Origin: Woeseiaceae bacterium | GTDB taxonomy: Bacteria; Pseudomonadota; Gammaproteobacteria; Steroidobacterales; Woeseiaceae | Assembly: GCA_022866645.1 (NCBI GenBank) | Contig: JALHUQ010000441.1 | Location: 1-15,594 of the forward strand | Length of the DNA: 15,594 nt | Direction: 5' to 3' | Part shown: piece by piece, positions 6,336 through 14,996 of the stretch | How the letters are laid out: each line of letters opens with the position of its first letter | Numbering within the stretch: the first letter of the stretch is position 1 | Translations under genes and position numbers: made by a program | The notes under the pieces: generated by a model | Databases searched by the model: none | Told to the model about the DNA's origin: nothing | What the model saw: the letters and a program-made list of their open reading frames with translations, nothing else

Positions 6336-6934
6336 TGCTTTTTCTCCGCGTCCATCTTGACGATCCGAACACGATCTTTGGCGCGAACCGCTACCTGAGC
6401 GGCGATATCCTGAACCTTAATACCGGGGCGCTTGCGCATCGTCAGCGTAATCGCCGCAATAATCGCGAGCAGCAAAATGACGGCCGCGATTTCGAAGGCA
6501 TAAACGTGTTCCGTATACAGCACCGCGCCGAGAGCCTTGGTATTGTTGTAGCCCTCGGGCGTCGCGGCAAATCCACTCGTACCCGTAACACCCTGACTGC
6601 GCAGCCAGATCAGCTGTACAAGCTCGATGACCATCAACAACGCGACGCCGATACCCAGTGGCGCATAGCGAGTAAGTCCGCGTTTGGCCGCCTCTATGTT
6701 TACTTCCAGCATCATGACGACGAACAGGAACAAAACCATCACCGCGCCGACGTAGACGAGCACGAGCACGATCGCCAGAAACTCTGCTTCGGCCATCAGC
6801 CACAAAACCGCACTCTGAAAAAACGTCAGCACCAGAAACATGACCGAATGTACCGGATTGCGCGAAAAAACCACGCCGCTCGCGGCGCCGAGCAAGACAA
6901 TGGCAAACACATAAAATAATACAGACTGAAACAT
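6332..6934 (-). CDS. nuoJ: NADH-quinone oxidoreductase subunit J
   Basis: Membrane subunit of complex I homologous to ND6, 200 aa with five predicted helices. The highly conserved third helix, which carries the pi-bulge linked to proton gating, is visible as VLVYVGAVMVLFLFVVMML. The N-terminal helix contains the usual SRNPVHSVMFLVLTF segment. The C-terminal ~35 residues are basic and soluble. The ATG at 6934 has AGGAG three nucleotides upstream, slightly close but good. The 3' end overlaps nuoK by 4 nt. Confidence 0.96.
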   Translation of the reverse strand: MFQSVLFYVFAIVLLGAASGVVFSRNPVHSVMFLVLTFFQSAVLWLMAEAEFLAIVLVLVYVGAVMVLFLFVVMMLEVNIEAAKRGLTRYAPLGIGVALLMVIELVQLIWLRSQGVTGTSGFAATPEGYNNTKALGAVLYTEHVYAFEIAAVILLLAIIAAITLTMRKRPGIKVQDIAAQVAVRAKDRVRIVKMDAEKKQ

Positions 6935-6945
6935 GGTCTCCTGTC

Positions 6946-7434
6946 CTACCGGTACTTTGCGTCAGCTGCTTTGTCAGCAGATATCATGGCTTCGTACTTA
7001 TCACCAATCGCAAGCAACTTGTCTTTAGTCATGATGTTTTCACCCGGCGCTTCCATGTGATATTCGTGAATCCGGGTTTCAACGATAGCGTCAACGGGGC
7101 AAGCCTCTTCGCAGAAGCCGCAATAAATGCATTTGAACAGATCAATGTCGTAACGCGATGTGCGCCGTGTGCCGTCTTCACCGACATTCGACTCGATGGT
7201 AATCGCCAAGGCAGGACAAACCGCTTCGCACAATTTGCACGCGATACAGCGCTCTTCCCCATTCGGGTAGCGGCGTAAAGCATGCAGGCCGCGGAAGCGG
7301 GGTGACTGAGGCGTCTTCTCGTCCGGGTACTCAAGCGTCATGCTCTTTTTGAAGAACTGTCGTTGTGTAACGGCAAGGCCCTTGAGCAACTCCCACAAGG
7401 CGAACGTCTTTATGACACTTAGTAGTTTACTCAT
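6946..7434 (-). CDS. nuoI: NADH-quinone oxidoreductase subunit I
   Basis: Ferredoxin-like subunit of the complex I peripheral arm that carries tetranuclear clusters N6a and N6b and passes electrons from NuoG to NuoB. The 162 aa include an amphipathic N-terminal helix and two CxxCxxCxxxCP motifs: C63, C66, C69, C73 (RCIACKLCEAVCP) and C102, C105, C108, C112 (KCIYCGFCEEACP). The second is followed by the usual PVDAIVET. All eight ligands are present. The start lies 4 nt after the nuoH stop with no clear Shine-Dalgarno, so initiation probably depends on ribosomes finishing nuoH. Confidence 0.97.
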   Translation of the reverse strand: MSKLLSVIKTFALWELLKGLAVTQRQFFKKSMTLEYPDEKTPQSPRFRGLHALRRYPNGEERCIACKLCEAVCPALAITIESNVGEDGTRRTSRYDIDLFKCIYCGFCEEACPVDAIVETRIHEYHMEAPGENIMTKDKLLAIGDKYEAMISADKAADAKYR

Positions 7435-7438
7435 CGCT

Positions 7439-8560
7439 CTACGCGCCCAATCCTGACCATGGTCCGACCTGGAACCAGGCCATAGCCCCTTCCACTGTGA
7501 TCCATACGATGGTTACCGGTATGAAAACCTTCCAGCCCAGACGCATGATCTGGTCATAGCGGTAGCGCGGAAACGTCGCGCGGAACCAGAAGAACGTATA
7601 CATGAACATGCACATCTTAAAGAACAACCAGTGCAATCCACCGGTCACCAGCAAACCGATAATCGGAATGTCGGACAGCGGCGCAAGGAATGCCAGCCCT
7701 TCAAACGGCGACGCCCAGCCGCCGAGAAAAAATATCGCGGTCAAAGTTGAAATGAGCACCATGTTGGCGTATTCGGCGAGAAAAAATATCGCAAACGCAA
7801 CGCCCGAATATTCTACGTGGAATCCGGCCACGATCTCCGACTCACCTTCAGCGACGTCGAAAGGCGCGCGATTCGTCTCGGCGACACCGGATATCCAATA
7901 GACAACAAATAGCGGGAATAACGGGAACAGGAACCACTGACTAAAACCACCCGTTTGTGCCATCACGATGTCGCCAAGGTTCAGGCTGCCGCTGGCCATC
8001 AACACACCGACCAACGCAAAGCCCATCGCAATTTCATACGCGACGATTTGTGCTGCAGAACGCATCGCGCCGAGCAAAGCGTATTTTGAATTCGTTGACC
8101 AACCGGCAAGAATGATGCCGTAGACGCCGACCGACGTCAGGGCGAGAACGTACAAAAGACCCGCGTTGATATCAGCGATGACGTACCAGTCATTCAGCGG
8201 AATTACAGCCCACGTGGCCAGCGCCGGAATTAACGAGAGTAATGGCGCGATGACAAACAGGAAGCGACTGGATTGCGACGGTACCACCACTTCCTTGATG
8301 AGCAATTTGATGACGTCGGCAAATGGCTGGCCAAGACCCAGCGGCCCGACCCGATTGGGACCGACTCGCGCCTGCATGCTGCCGATGACTTTGCGTTCGA
8401 AGTAAGTCGAGAACGCCACGATCAAAATGACGGCAATCAAAACGAACAGAATCTTCCAGGTCGTTACCGTCAGGTACTGGACCCACTCGGGCAGCGAGTA
8501 GAACACAGCCAAACCCCAGTCGATCCAGTTGCTCACGAATTGCGGCACGAAATCAGCCAT
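7439..8560 (-). CDS. nuoH: NADH-quinone oxidoreductase subunit H
   Basis: Membrane subunit of complex I (ND1 homologue) that forms the quinone channel and links the redox arm to the proton pumps. It is 373 aa with about eight membrane helices. Conserved loops are intact: RVGPNRVGPLGLGQPFADV (65-83) beside the quinone chamber, and AETNRAPFDVAEGESEIVAG (227-246), rich in the acidic residues of the E-channel. The TAATG junction with nuoG overlaps by 1 nt, and AGGTGA lies 6 nt before the ATG, so coupling plus a fair ribosome binding site supports this start. Confidence 0.97.
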   Translation of the reverse strand: MADFVPQFVSNWIDWGLAVFYSLPEWVQYLTVTTWKILFVLIAVILIVAFSTYFERKVIGSMQARVGPNRVGPLGLGQPFADVIKLLIKEVVVPSQSSRFLFVIAPLLSLIPALATWAVIPLNDWYVIADINAGLLYVLALTSVGVYGIILAGWSTNSKYALLGAMRSAAQIVAYEIAMGFALVGVLMASGSLNLGDIVMAQTGGFSQWFLFPLFPLFVVYWISGVAETNRAPFDVAEGESEIVAGFHVEYSGVAFAIFFLAEYANMVLISTLTAIFFLGGWASPFEGLAFLAPLSDIPIIGLLVTGGLHWLFFKMCMFMYTFFWFRATFPRYRYDQIMRLGWKVFIPVTIVWITVEGAMAWFQVGPWSGLGA

Positions 8561-10722
8561 TACTCGTCACCTGCCGCGCGCTTGGCGGACAAGGTCTTTT
8601 GCAAAGCATTGGCGCGCCGCACGAGACTGTCAATCGAATACAGCGGAGTATCAATTTCGTCTGCCGGTCGATCTGCGCCGTTCGGTTTGGCGATCTTCCC
8701 GTTTGCCTGATAGTTACCGCCATCAACTTCGCCAAGTAGCGACTTGAACTCCGTCAAGACATCCTCGCTGGTTACGTAGTCGAAGCCTTCAGCATTCAAG
8801 AGATTGCCGAGGACCCGCAAGACCTTCCAACAAGGGCGAGATTCGCCAACGGGATTGGCGACACCACTGAAACTTTGCCAGGTACCCGCTACGTTGACAT
8901 ACGTACCCGAGGTTTCCGCGAACGTGCCGATAGGCAGCAATAAATCGGCGACCTCGAGCAATGCCTCTGAAACGAACGGTGTCAACGCGATGACGTAGTT
9001 TTGCCTGGAGAGTTTCCTCACGGCGTCGGTAGTTGCATGGATATCTGCATCGGGTTCGACATTGACAAGAACGACGACGTCCAGGGCACTTTCCAGCATA
9101 GAAGAAACGCTACGGCCGGCTTTGCCGCGCTTCTTGCCGCCGTAACCGCGATGTGGCAAAACACCCGCCAGACACGCTCCCGCTGAATTCGGCCCCTCGG
9201 TGACGTTGCCCAGTTTCGCGCCTGTGAGTGCAGCGATTGCCGCGCCCAGTGCCCTGACAGCGGAATACGCTGCATGCCGTCCAGCGATATTGCCAAGCAG
9301 AATCAACGAATCATCTGCAGCTTTCAGCGAGGCAGCGATGCGCTTGGCCGAATCCGGCGCGACGACCCCCTTGCAAAGCTCGGCAACTGTGCCGGGCAAT
9401 GCCCCACCTGCAGCCGCTGCGACCGCAATGCCGCTCAGCAACTCGACCAGGCCGGCACCGGAAACATAATCGGAAATGCCGAAGAAATATTCGTACTCGC
9501 GAGAATTAGCGAAGCTGACCTTGCAACCTTTCAAGGCGGCCTTGCGCAATCGATGCGCTATAATCGGTGCTTCGTTTCGGAGGTTCGACCCTGCAATCAG
9601 GATAGCCCCCTGCCGTTCGATTTCATCGATACCGCAGCCCAGCGATTCATAGACAGGATCATTGTCCTGGTCCGATGTATCGCGGCGACTGATGCGGTGA
9701 TCGATATTGCTCGTACCTAGATGCGTAGCAAGCCTGGACAGCAAATAACTTTCTTCGACCGTGGCGGCCGGCGAGGAAATCAAACCGAGCTTGTCACCCT
9801 TTGCAGCACCGAGTACTTCAGCTGCCCGCGCGAGCGCATCCGTCCATTCCATATCGCGCCACTCGCCGCCATCTTTAATACGTGGCGCTCGCAGTCGATC
9901 TGTACTGTAAATTGCCTCGTAGCTAAAGCGGTCACGATCTGAGATCCATGCTTCGTTAATGGACTCGTTATCGCGCGGCACCATGCGTTTCACAGTGCCA
10001 CGCAGCACGTGGGCATAAAGATTGGAGCCAACACAATCGTGCGGCGACACGGTTTCGCGCTGCGTCATTTCCCAGGCGCGTGCGCTATAGCGGTATGGCT
10101 TGTTATTCAGCGCACCGACCGGGCACAGGTCTATGATGTTCGCTGATAATTCGTGATCGACGTTTGCTTCAACGTAGGTTGAGATCTTGACGTTCTCGCC
10201 TCTCTCTAATGTGCCGAGCTGCGGATTGCCCTGGATCTCTTCGCCAAAACGCACGCATCGCGTGCAATGAATGCAGCGCGTCATGTCGGTGGATACCAGC
10301 GGACCAATATCCTTGTCTTTGACAACTCGTTTGCCGCTGTTATAACGGGAAATATCACGACCGAATCCCATCGCGAGGTCCTGCAACTCACACTCACCAC
10401 CCTGGTCACAAATCGGGCAATCGAGCGGATGATTGATCAACAGGAACTCCATCGTCGCTTTTTGCGCGGCAATCGCTCGTGGTGACTTCGTGAATATCTT
10501 CATGCCTTCGGCGATCGGCTGTGCGCACGCAGGTATCGGCTTCGGCGCGCCGACGATATCAACCAGACACATACGACAATTCGCAGCGACGCTGAGCTTC
10601 TCGTGATAACAAAACCGCGGAATGTAGGCGCCGATCGTGTCGGTCACTTCGATCACCATTTGACCCTTGCGGGCTACGACCGGCTTGCCGTTGACTTCAA
10701 TATTTACAGTATCGTCACTCAT
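8560..10722 (-). CDS. nuoG: NADH-quinone oxidoreductase subunit G
   Basis: Large Fe-S subunit of the NADH-oxidising module, 720 aa. The N-terminal ferredoxin domain carries the ligands of [2Fe-2S] N1b (C38, C49, C52, C66), N5 (H98, C102, C105, C111) and N4 (C150, C153, C156, C200). A molybdopterin-oxidoreductase-like domain follows from about residue 220; in this family it is structural and binds no molybdenum. The extra CxxCxxxC site for cluster N7, found in E. coli and Thermus, is absent: the matching region has a single cysteine (SPHDCVGSN). The length also fits the shorter, mitochondrial-like type rather than the ~900-aa enteric form. The start is 5 nt after the nuoF stop, with no strong Shine-Dalgarno. 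Confidence 0.96.
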   Translation of the reverse strand: MSDDTVNIEVNGKPVVARKGQMVIEVTDTIGAYIPRFCYHEKLSVAANCRMCLVDIVGAPKPIPACAQPIAEGMKIFTKSPRAIAAQKATMEFLLINHPLDCPICDQGGECELQDLAMGFGRDISRYNSGKRVVKDKDIGPLVSTDMTRCIHCTRCVRFGEEIQGNPQLGTLERGENVKISTYVEANVDHELSANIIDLCPVGALNNKPYRYSARAWEMTQRETVSPHDCVGSNLYAHVLRGTVKRMVPRDNESINEAWISDRDRFSYEAIYSTDRLRAPRIKDGGEWRDMEWTDALARAAEVLGAAKGDKLGLISSPAATVEESYLLSRLATHLGTSNIDHRISRRDTSDQDNDPVYESLGCGIDEIERQGAILIAGSNLRNEAPIIAHRLRKAALKGCKVSFANSREYEYFFGISDYVSGAGLVELLSGIAVAAAAGGALPGTVAELCKGVVAPDSAKRIAASLKAADDSLILLGNIAGRHAAYSAVRALGAAIAALTGAKLGNVTEGPNSAGACLAGVLPHRGYGGKKRGKAGRSVSSMLESALDVVVLVNVEPDADIHATTDAVRKLSRQNYVIALTPFVSEALLEVADLLLPIGTFAETSGTYVNVAGTWQSFSGVANPVGESRPCWKVLRVLGNLLNAEGFDYVTSEDVLTEFKSLLGEVDGGNYQANGKIAKPNGADRPADEIDTPLYSIDSLVRRANALQKTLSAKRAAGDE

Positions 10723-10727
10723 AGCAA

Positions 10728-12035
10728 CTACGCAGCAGCCTCATTCGGATCGTCAACGATGCTTCGGCCGTTATTACGAATCATGTATTCAAATTCATGG
10801 CTGTAATGCTTCAGGAAACTCTGTACCGGCCAAGCCGCGGCGTCTCCTAATGCACAAATCGTGTGTCCCTCAATCTTGTTCGCGACGTCGACAAGTTTCT
10901 CGAGATCGGCCATTTCGCCGTCGCCCTCGACAATTCGAGTCAGCATGCGATACAACCAGCCCGTGCCCTCGCGGCATGGCGTACATTGACCGCAGGACTC
11001 TGCCATATAGAAACGTGAAATTCGTCGCAGCACTTTCACCATGCAGGTCGTTTCGTCCATGACCATCACTGCGCCGGTGCCAAAAGACGAACCCGCTTGC
11101 TGCAATGAGGTGTAGTCCATAGTGCAGTTCATGATTATTTCTGCTGGCAGCACTTTGCATGACGATCCGCCGGGAATAACGGCCTTAAGTTTGCGGCCAC
11201 CCAGAACGCCGCCGCAGATGTCGTTGAGCAGGTCTTTAAACGGTATACCCATTGGCAACTCGTAGTTACCCGGCTTTTCGACGTGTCCGGATACTGAAAA
11301 CAGCGCCGTACCGCCAGACCCTTCCGGTCCAAGCGCTGCAAACCACGCCGCACCATTTCGCAGTATCGCAGGTACGCTGGCGAGGCTCTGCGTATTGTTA
11401 ATAGTCGTCGGCTTGCCATACAGGCCAAAATTCGCCGGGAACGGCGGCTTGAATCGCGGTCGGCCCTGTTTGCCTTCCAGAGACTCCAGCAGTGCCGTTT
11501 CTTCCCCGCAAATGTACGCACCAGCACCGACAAAGGTATACAGGTCAACATCGATACCGGAGCCTTGAATATTGTTTCCCAAAAGACCCGCTTCGTAGGC
11601 CTCTTTTACCGCCGCTTCAAAGCGCGGAATCGGCTCGTCGAGGAACTCGCCGCGTATGTAGTTGTAAGCGACCGTCGCGCCCATCGCATAGGCAGCGATG
11701 GCCATGCCCTCGACCAGGGCGTGCGGGTTATACCGTAGTACTTCCCGATCATGGCAGGTACCGGGCTCGCTCTCATCCGAGTTGCAGACGAGGTACTTCT
11801 GAATCGCCGCATCACGCGGCATGAAACTCCACTTCAGGCCCGTCGGAAATCCCGCGCCACCACGACCGCGCAAACCCGACGCTTTGATTTCGTCAATGAT
11901 TTGGGCCGGCATCATCTTGCCGGCGAGAACCTCGCGCCACGCCTTGTAGCCGCCGTGCTTCTCGTAAGTTGCCAGCGTCCAGGACTCGTCGGAGCCAAAG
12001 GTATTAAAACAGACAAGATTCTGCTCGTAGGCCAT
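10728..12035 (-). CDS. nuoF: NADH-quinone oxidoreductase subunit F
   Basis: NADH-binding flavoprotein of complex I (51-kDa subunit), 435 aa. It oxidises NADH through FMN and passes electrons to cluster N3. The glycine-rich nucleotide-binding loop GLRGRGGAGFPTG occupies residues 54-66. The FMN-site segment GAGAYICGEETALLESLEG is present. The N3 [4Fe-4S] ligands are C348, C351 and C354 (ESCGQCTPCREG) and C394 (HTICALGDAAAWP). The ATG overlaps the nuoE stop by 1 nt (TGATG), so translation is coupled. The length and every key motif match the family. Confidence 0.97.
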   Translation of the reverse strand: MAYEQNLVCFNTFGSDESWTLATYEKHGGYKAWREVLAGKMMPAQIIDEIKASGLRGRGGAGFPTGLKWSFMPRDAAIQKYLVCNSDESEPGTCHDREVLRYNPHALVEGMAIAAYAMGATVAYNYIRGEFLDEPIPRFEAAVKEAYEAGLLGNNIQGSGIDVDLYTFVGAGAYICGEETALLESLEGKQGRPRFKPPFPANFGLYGKPTTINNTQSLASVPAILRNGAAWFAALGPEGSGGTALFSVSGHVEKPGNYELPMGIPFKDLLNDICGGVLGGRKLKAVIPGGSSCKVLPAEIIMNCTMDYTSLQQAGSSFGTGAVMVMDETTCMVKVLRRISRFYMAESCGQCTPCREGTGWLYRMLTRIVEGDGEMADLEKLVDVANKIEGHTICALGDAAAWPVQSFLKHYSHEFEYMIRNNGRSIVDDPNEAAA

Positions 12036-12520
12036 CAGTCAAGCCCGTCCAGAATTTCATCGACCTGCTCTTTTGTCAGGTTCTCGTAATACTTGTGGTT
12101 AACCATCATTGCGGGCGCGCCACAACACGCGGCGATGCACTCTTCTTCTTTCTTCAGAAAAACGCGGCCGTCGCCGGTGCTCTCGCCCAACTTTACGTTC
12201 AGCCGATTTTCGACGTGGCTAACGATGTCCTCGGCGCCTCGCAACATGCACGAAACGTTGGTGCATATCGCGACTTCATTCCGTCCGACCTGTTTGGTCT
12301 GAAACATCGAATAAAATGTCGCTACTTCGTAGACCTGAATCGTCGGAAGCTCGAGGTACTCAGCGACCGCGTTCATTTGTTCCGCGGTAACATAACCGTG
12401 ATTCTCATGCTGCACAGCGTGCAATGCACTGATAACGGCGGATCGTTGCCGGTCTGCCGGAAAGCGCGCTTTCCAGTGCTCGATTTCGTCCTTTACATGC
12501 ACGGAGAGTTCGTAACTCAT
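12035..12520 (-). CDS. nuoE: NADH-quinone oxidoreductase subunit E
   Basis: 24-kDa-type thioredoxin-fold subunit that holds the off-path [2Fe-2S] cluster N1a beside NuoF. It is 161 aa. The cluster ligands are C86 and C91 (AICTNVSCMLRG) and C128 and C132 (ECIAACCGAP). The N-terminal four-helix region contains the conserved EVATFYSMF segment. It has one of the best ribosome binding sites of the operon: GGAGG seven nucleotides before the ATG. The start overlaps the end of nuoD by 4 nt (ATGA). Confidence 0.97.
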   Translation of the reverse strand: MSYELSVHVKDEIEHWKARFPADRQRSAVISALHAVQHENHGYVTAEQMNAVAEYLELPTIQVYEVATFYSMFQTKQVGRNEVAICTNVSCMLRGAEDIVSHVENRLNVKLGESTGDGRVFLKKEEECIAACCGAPAMMVNHKYYENLTKEQVDEILDGLD

Positions 12521-13770
12521 CGATCGACCTCCCCGAACACAATATCCTGCGTGCCGATGACGGCAACAACATCAGCAAGCATGTGACCTTCCACCATTTC
12601 TGACATCGCCGACAGGTGCGCAAAGCCAGGCGCACGAATTTTTACGCGATACGGTTTATTCGCACCATCCGAAATAATGTAGACACCGAACTCGCCTTTC
12701 GGATGCTCAATCGCGGCATACGCCTCACCCTCGGGCACGCAATAGCCCTCGGTAAACAGCTTGAAGTGATGAATGAGCGATTCCATATCGTCTTTCATCT
12801 CGATACGTTTCGGCGGTGTGATTTTGTGGTCTTCGGCAATCACCGGGCCCGGATTGACACGCAACCAGTCGATACACTGTTTGACGATTCGGTTCGACTG
12901 ACGCATTTCTTCCACGCGCACCAGGTAACGGTCGTAGCAATCACCATTCACGCCGACGGGTATGTCGAAATCCATGAGGTCGTAAACTTCGTAAGGCTGT
13001 TTCTTGCGCAAATCCCATTCAACGCCGGAGCCCCGCAACATTGGACCCGTAAACCCCAACTGCATGGCACGCTCAGGTGAAACCACTGCGATATTGACCG
13101 TCCGCTGCTTCCAGATTCGGTTGTCGGTAAGCAATGTTTCGTACTCGTCAACACAGGCCGGGAAACGCTGCGTGAAATCGTCAATGAAGTCGAGCATGGA
13201 ACCTTCACGAACCGAGTTCATTGAATCCAACTGTCTCTTGCTGCGAAACCTGGACTCGGCGTACTTCGGCATCGACTCGGGCAGATCGCGGAAGACGCCG
13301 CCCGGCCGGTAATAGGTCGCATGCATTCGTGTCCCCGAGACAGCCTCATAACAGTCCATCAGGTCTTCACGTTCGCGGAAGCAGTACAGGAACATCGTCA
13401 TCGCGCCAATATCGAGACCGTGCGCTCCGAGCCACATCAGGTGATTCAGGATTCTGGTGATCTCATCGAACATGACGCGAATGTATTGAGCCCGAGTCGG
13501 CACTTCGACGCCGAGCAACTTTTCGATGGCCAGAACGTAGCCATGTTCGTTACACATCATTGATACGTAATCGAGCCGATCCATGTAGCCGATGCTCTGA
13601 TTAAAAGGCTTGGTCTCCGCCAGTTTTTCTGTCGCTCGGTGCAGCAGACCGATATGCGGATCCGCTTTGTGTATGGTTTCGCCTTCGATCTCGAGTACGA
13701 GGCGTAATACCCCGTGCGCGGCCGGGTGCTGCGGACCGAAGTTCATGGTGTAGCTCTGAATTTCAGCCAT
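12517..13770 (-). CDS. nuoD: NADH-quinone oxidoreductase subunit D
   Basis: 49-kDa-type subunit of the connecting arm, related to hydrogenase large subunits. With NuoB and NuoH it forms the quinone-reduction site. It is 417 aa from this start. The conserved N-terminal loop MNFGPQHPAAHG carries H15 and H19 at the quinone site, and the helix around GYMDRLDYVSMMCNEHGY carries the conserved tyrosine. The frame is open upstream to an ATG at 13812, but that would overlap nuoC by 50 nt and add 14 non-conserved residues. The ATG at 13770 gives the usual MAEIQ-type N-terminus and an 8-nt overlap with nuoC, with AAGGA about 10 nt upstream. nuoC and nuoD are separate here, unlike the enteric nuoCD fusion. 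Confidence 0.95.
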   Translation of the reverse strand: MAEIQSYTMNFGPQHPAAHGVLRLVLEIEGETIHKADPHIGLLHRATEKLAETKPFNQSIGYMDRLDYVSMMCNEHGYVLAIEKLLGVEVPTRAQYIRVMFDEITRILNHLMWLGAHGLDIGAMTMFLYCFREREDLMDCYEAVSGTRMHATYYRPGGVFRDLPESMPKYAESRFRSKRQLDSMNSVREGSMLDFIDDFTQRFPACVDEYETLLTDNRIWKQRTVNIAVVSPERAMQLGFTGPMLRGSGVEWDLRKKQPYEVYDLMDFDIPVGVNGDCYDRYLVRVEEMRQSNRIVKQCIDWLRVNPGPVIAEDHKITPPKRIEMKDDMESLIHHFKLFTEGYCVPEGEAYAAIEHPKGEFGVYIISDGANKPYRVKIRAPGFAHLSAMSEMVEGHMLADVVAVIGTQDIVFGEVDR

Positions 13771-14467
13771 TCTTGTTCGCGTCCTTGAGGTCGGCTGAAT
13801 AACGGTTGTCATCGCGTATGACCCTGGGCACCAGGGTTCGAGGTTCGATGCTTACGGGTTTGTAGACGACACGTCCTTCGTCGGCGTCATAACTGACTTC
13901 AACGTTGCCCATAATCGGAAAATCTTTGCGGAAAGGATGCCCGATAAAGCCGTAGTCCGTAAGGATTCGACGTAAATCAGGGTGTCCGTCGAAGAGAATA
14001 CCGAACAGGTCAAAAGCCTCACGTTCAAACCAGTTCGCACCGTTCCAGATATCCACCACCGACTTGATTATCGGCGGGTTGGACGTGCCCGTGAAAACGC
14101 GCAGCCGCAGTCGAACATTGTTTTGTAGCGACAGGAGGTGATAAACCACGGCAAATCGTCGCGGATCAAACTCGTCGGCTTCATCCAGGATAACCGCTTG
14201 GCGCTCAACGCCCCGACTGAATCCTGTGTCCGTCGCGCTTTTCGTTGTCCACTCATCGCTGCCGTAATTCAGGTAATCAACGCCACACACGTCAACCAAC
14301 ATCTCAAAGCCAAAATCCGCCTCATTGCGAAGCGCAGTCGCAACTTTGATCAGGTCGTCTTTGTCGAGTTCGTAGGTCAACTCGCGGCACGAAGAAGCAA
14401 CTCGACTCATCTGCTCGCCGAAGCGCGCATCGATCTTAGTCGCGAGAGATTCGTAAGGACTGGTCAT
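13763..14467 (-). CDS. nuoC: NADH-quinone oxidoreductase subunit C
   Basis: 30-kDa-type subunit of the connecting arm, 234 aa. It binds no cofactor and scaffolds NuoD and NuoI. The family signature is clear: NWFEREAFDLFGILFDGHP, then DLRRILTDYGFIGHPFRKDFP near residue 160-185. The C-terminal tail (VYKPVSIEPRTLVPRVIRDD) is also typical. I chose the ATG at 14467, one nucleotide after the nuoB stop (TAAGATG). A TTG at 14479 would add only four residues and overlap nuoB. No strong Shine-Dalgarno is visible, so reinitiation after nuoB is likely. Confidence 0.95.
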   Translation of the reverse strand: MTSPYESLATKIDARFGEQMSRVASSCRELTYELDKDDLIKVATALRNEADFGFEMLVDVCGVDYLNYGSDEWTTKSATDTGFSRGVERQAVILDEADEFDPRRFAVVYHLLSLQNNVRLRLRVFTGTSNPPIIKSVVDIWNGANWFEREAFDLFGILFDGHPDLRRILTDYGFIGHPFRKDFPIMGNVEVSYDADEGRVVYKPVSIEPRTLVPRVIRDDNRYSADLKDANKNG

Positions 14468-14468
14468 C

Positions 14469-14996
14469 TTAACGAGCAATCGTACTGGTGCGTCGTATCT
14501 TGTTCTGCAATTGCATCAGGCCGTAAATAAGCGCCTCTGCTGTCGGCGGACATCCGGGAACATAAACGTCGACGGGCACGATTCGATCGCAGCCGCGAAC
14601 AACTGAATAGGAATAGTGGTAGTAACCGCCGCCGTTCGCGCAAGAGCCCATCGACACCACCCAGCGCGGTTCTGGCATCTGGTCGTAAACCTTGCGTAAT
14701 GCCGGCGCCATTTTGTTGGTCAGGGTTCCTGCAACAATCATGCAATCGGACTGCCGCGGGCTGGGTCGAAATATGATTCCGAATCGATCCAGATCGTAGC
14801 GAGAAGCTCCTGCCTGCATCATTTCGACGGCGCAACAGGCCAGTCCAAACGTCATCGGCCAGAGCGACCCCGTCCGAGCCCAGTTCATTACCGAGTCGAC
14901 GCTGGTTACTACAAAGCCCTTTTTCTGCAGGCTGCCGCCGGCCGCGGCCGCGCTGTCAATGGGGACACCAGCCTCGGCTGCGTTGTTCAATCCCAC
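14469..14996 (-). CDS. nuoB: NADH-quinone oxidoreductase subunit B
   Basis: 20-kDa-type (PSST) subunit holding terminal [4Fe-4S] cluster N2, which reduces quinone. From the start given here it is about 175 aa. The N2 ligands are the tandem cysteines C54-C55 (TFGLACCAVEMM), C119 (SMGSCANGGG) and C149 (YVPGCPPTAEAL). Start choice is uncertain. The only in-frame ATGs (15017 and 15107) overlap nuoA by 31 nt or more and lack a Shine-Dalgarno. GTG at 14996 follows AAAGGGG by 7 nt. TTG at 14990 follows GGAG by 5 nt and overlaps the nuoA stop as TTGA, so it is nearly as good. The N-terminal ~25 residues are alanine-rich and not conserved. Confidence 0.9.
   Translation of the reverse strand: MGLNNAAEAGVPIDSAAAAGGSLQKKGFVVTSVDSVMNWARTGSLWPMTFGLACCAVEMMQAGASRYDLDRFGIIFRPSPRQSDCMIVAGTLTNKMAPALRKVYDQMPEPRWVVSMGSCANGGGYYHYSYSVVRGCDRIVPVDVYVPGCPPTAEALIYGLMQLQNKIRRTSTIAR

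Noticed and set aside
6335..6919. 194-codon plus-strand frame spanning nearly all of nuoJ
   Set aside because: It is antisense to a certain membrane-protein gene. The translation is rich in H, Q, R, N and D, as expected when hydrophobic codons are read backwards. No ribosome binding site or family resemblance.
13771..13812. Upstream ATG extension of nuoD by 14 residues
   Set aside because: It would overlap nuoC by 50 nt, and the extra residues (TTVIQPTSRTRTR) are unlike NuoD N-termini. The ATG at 13770 gives the standard MAEIQ start.
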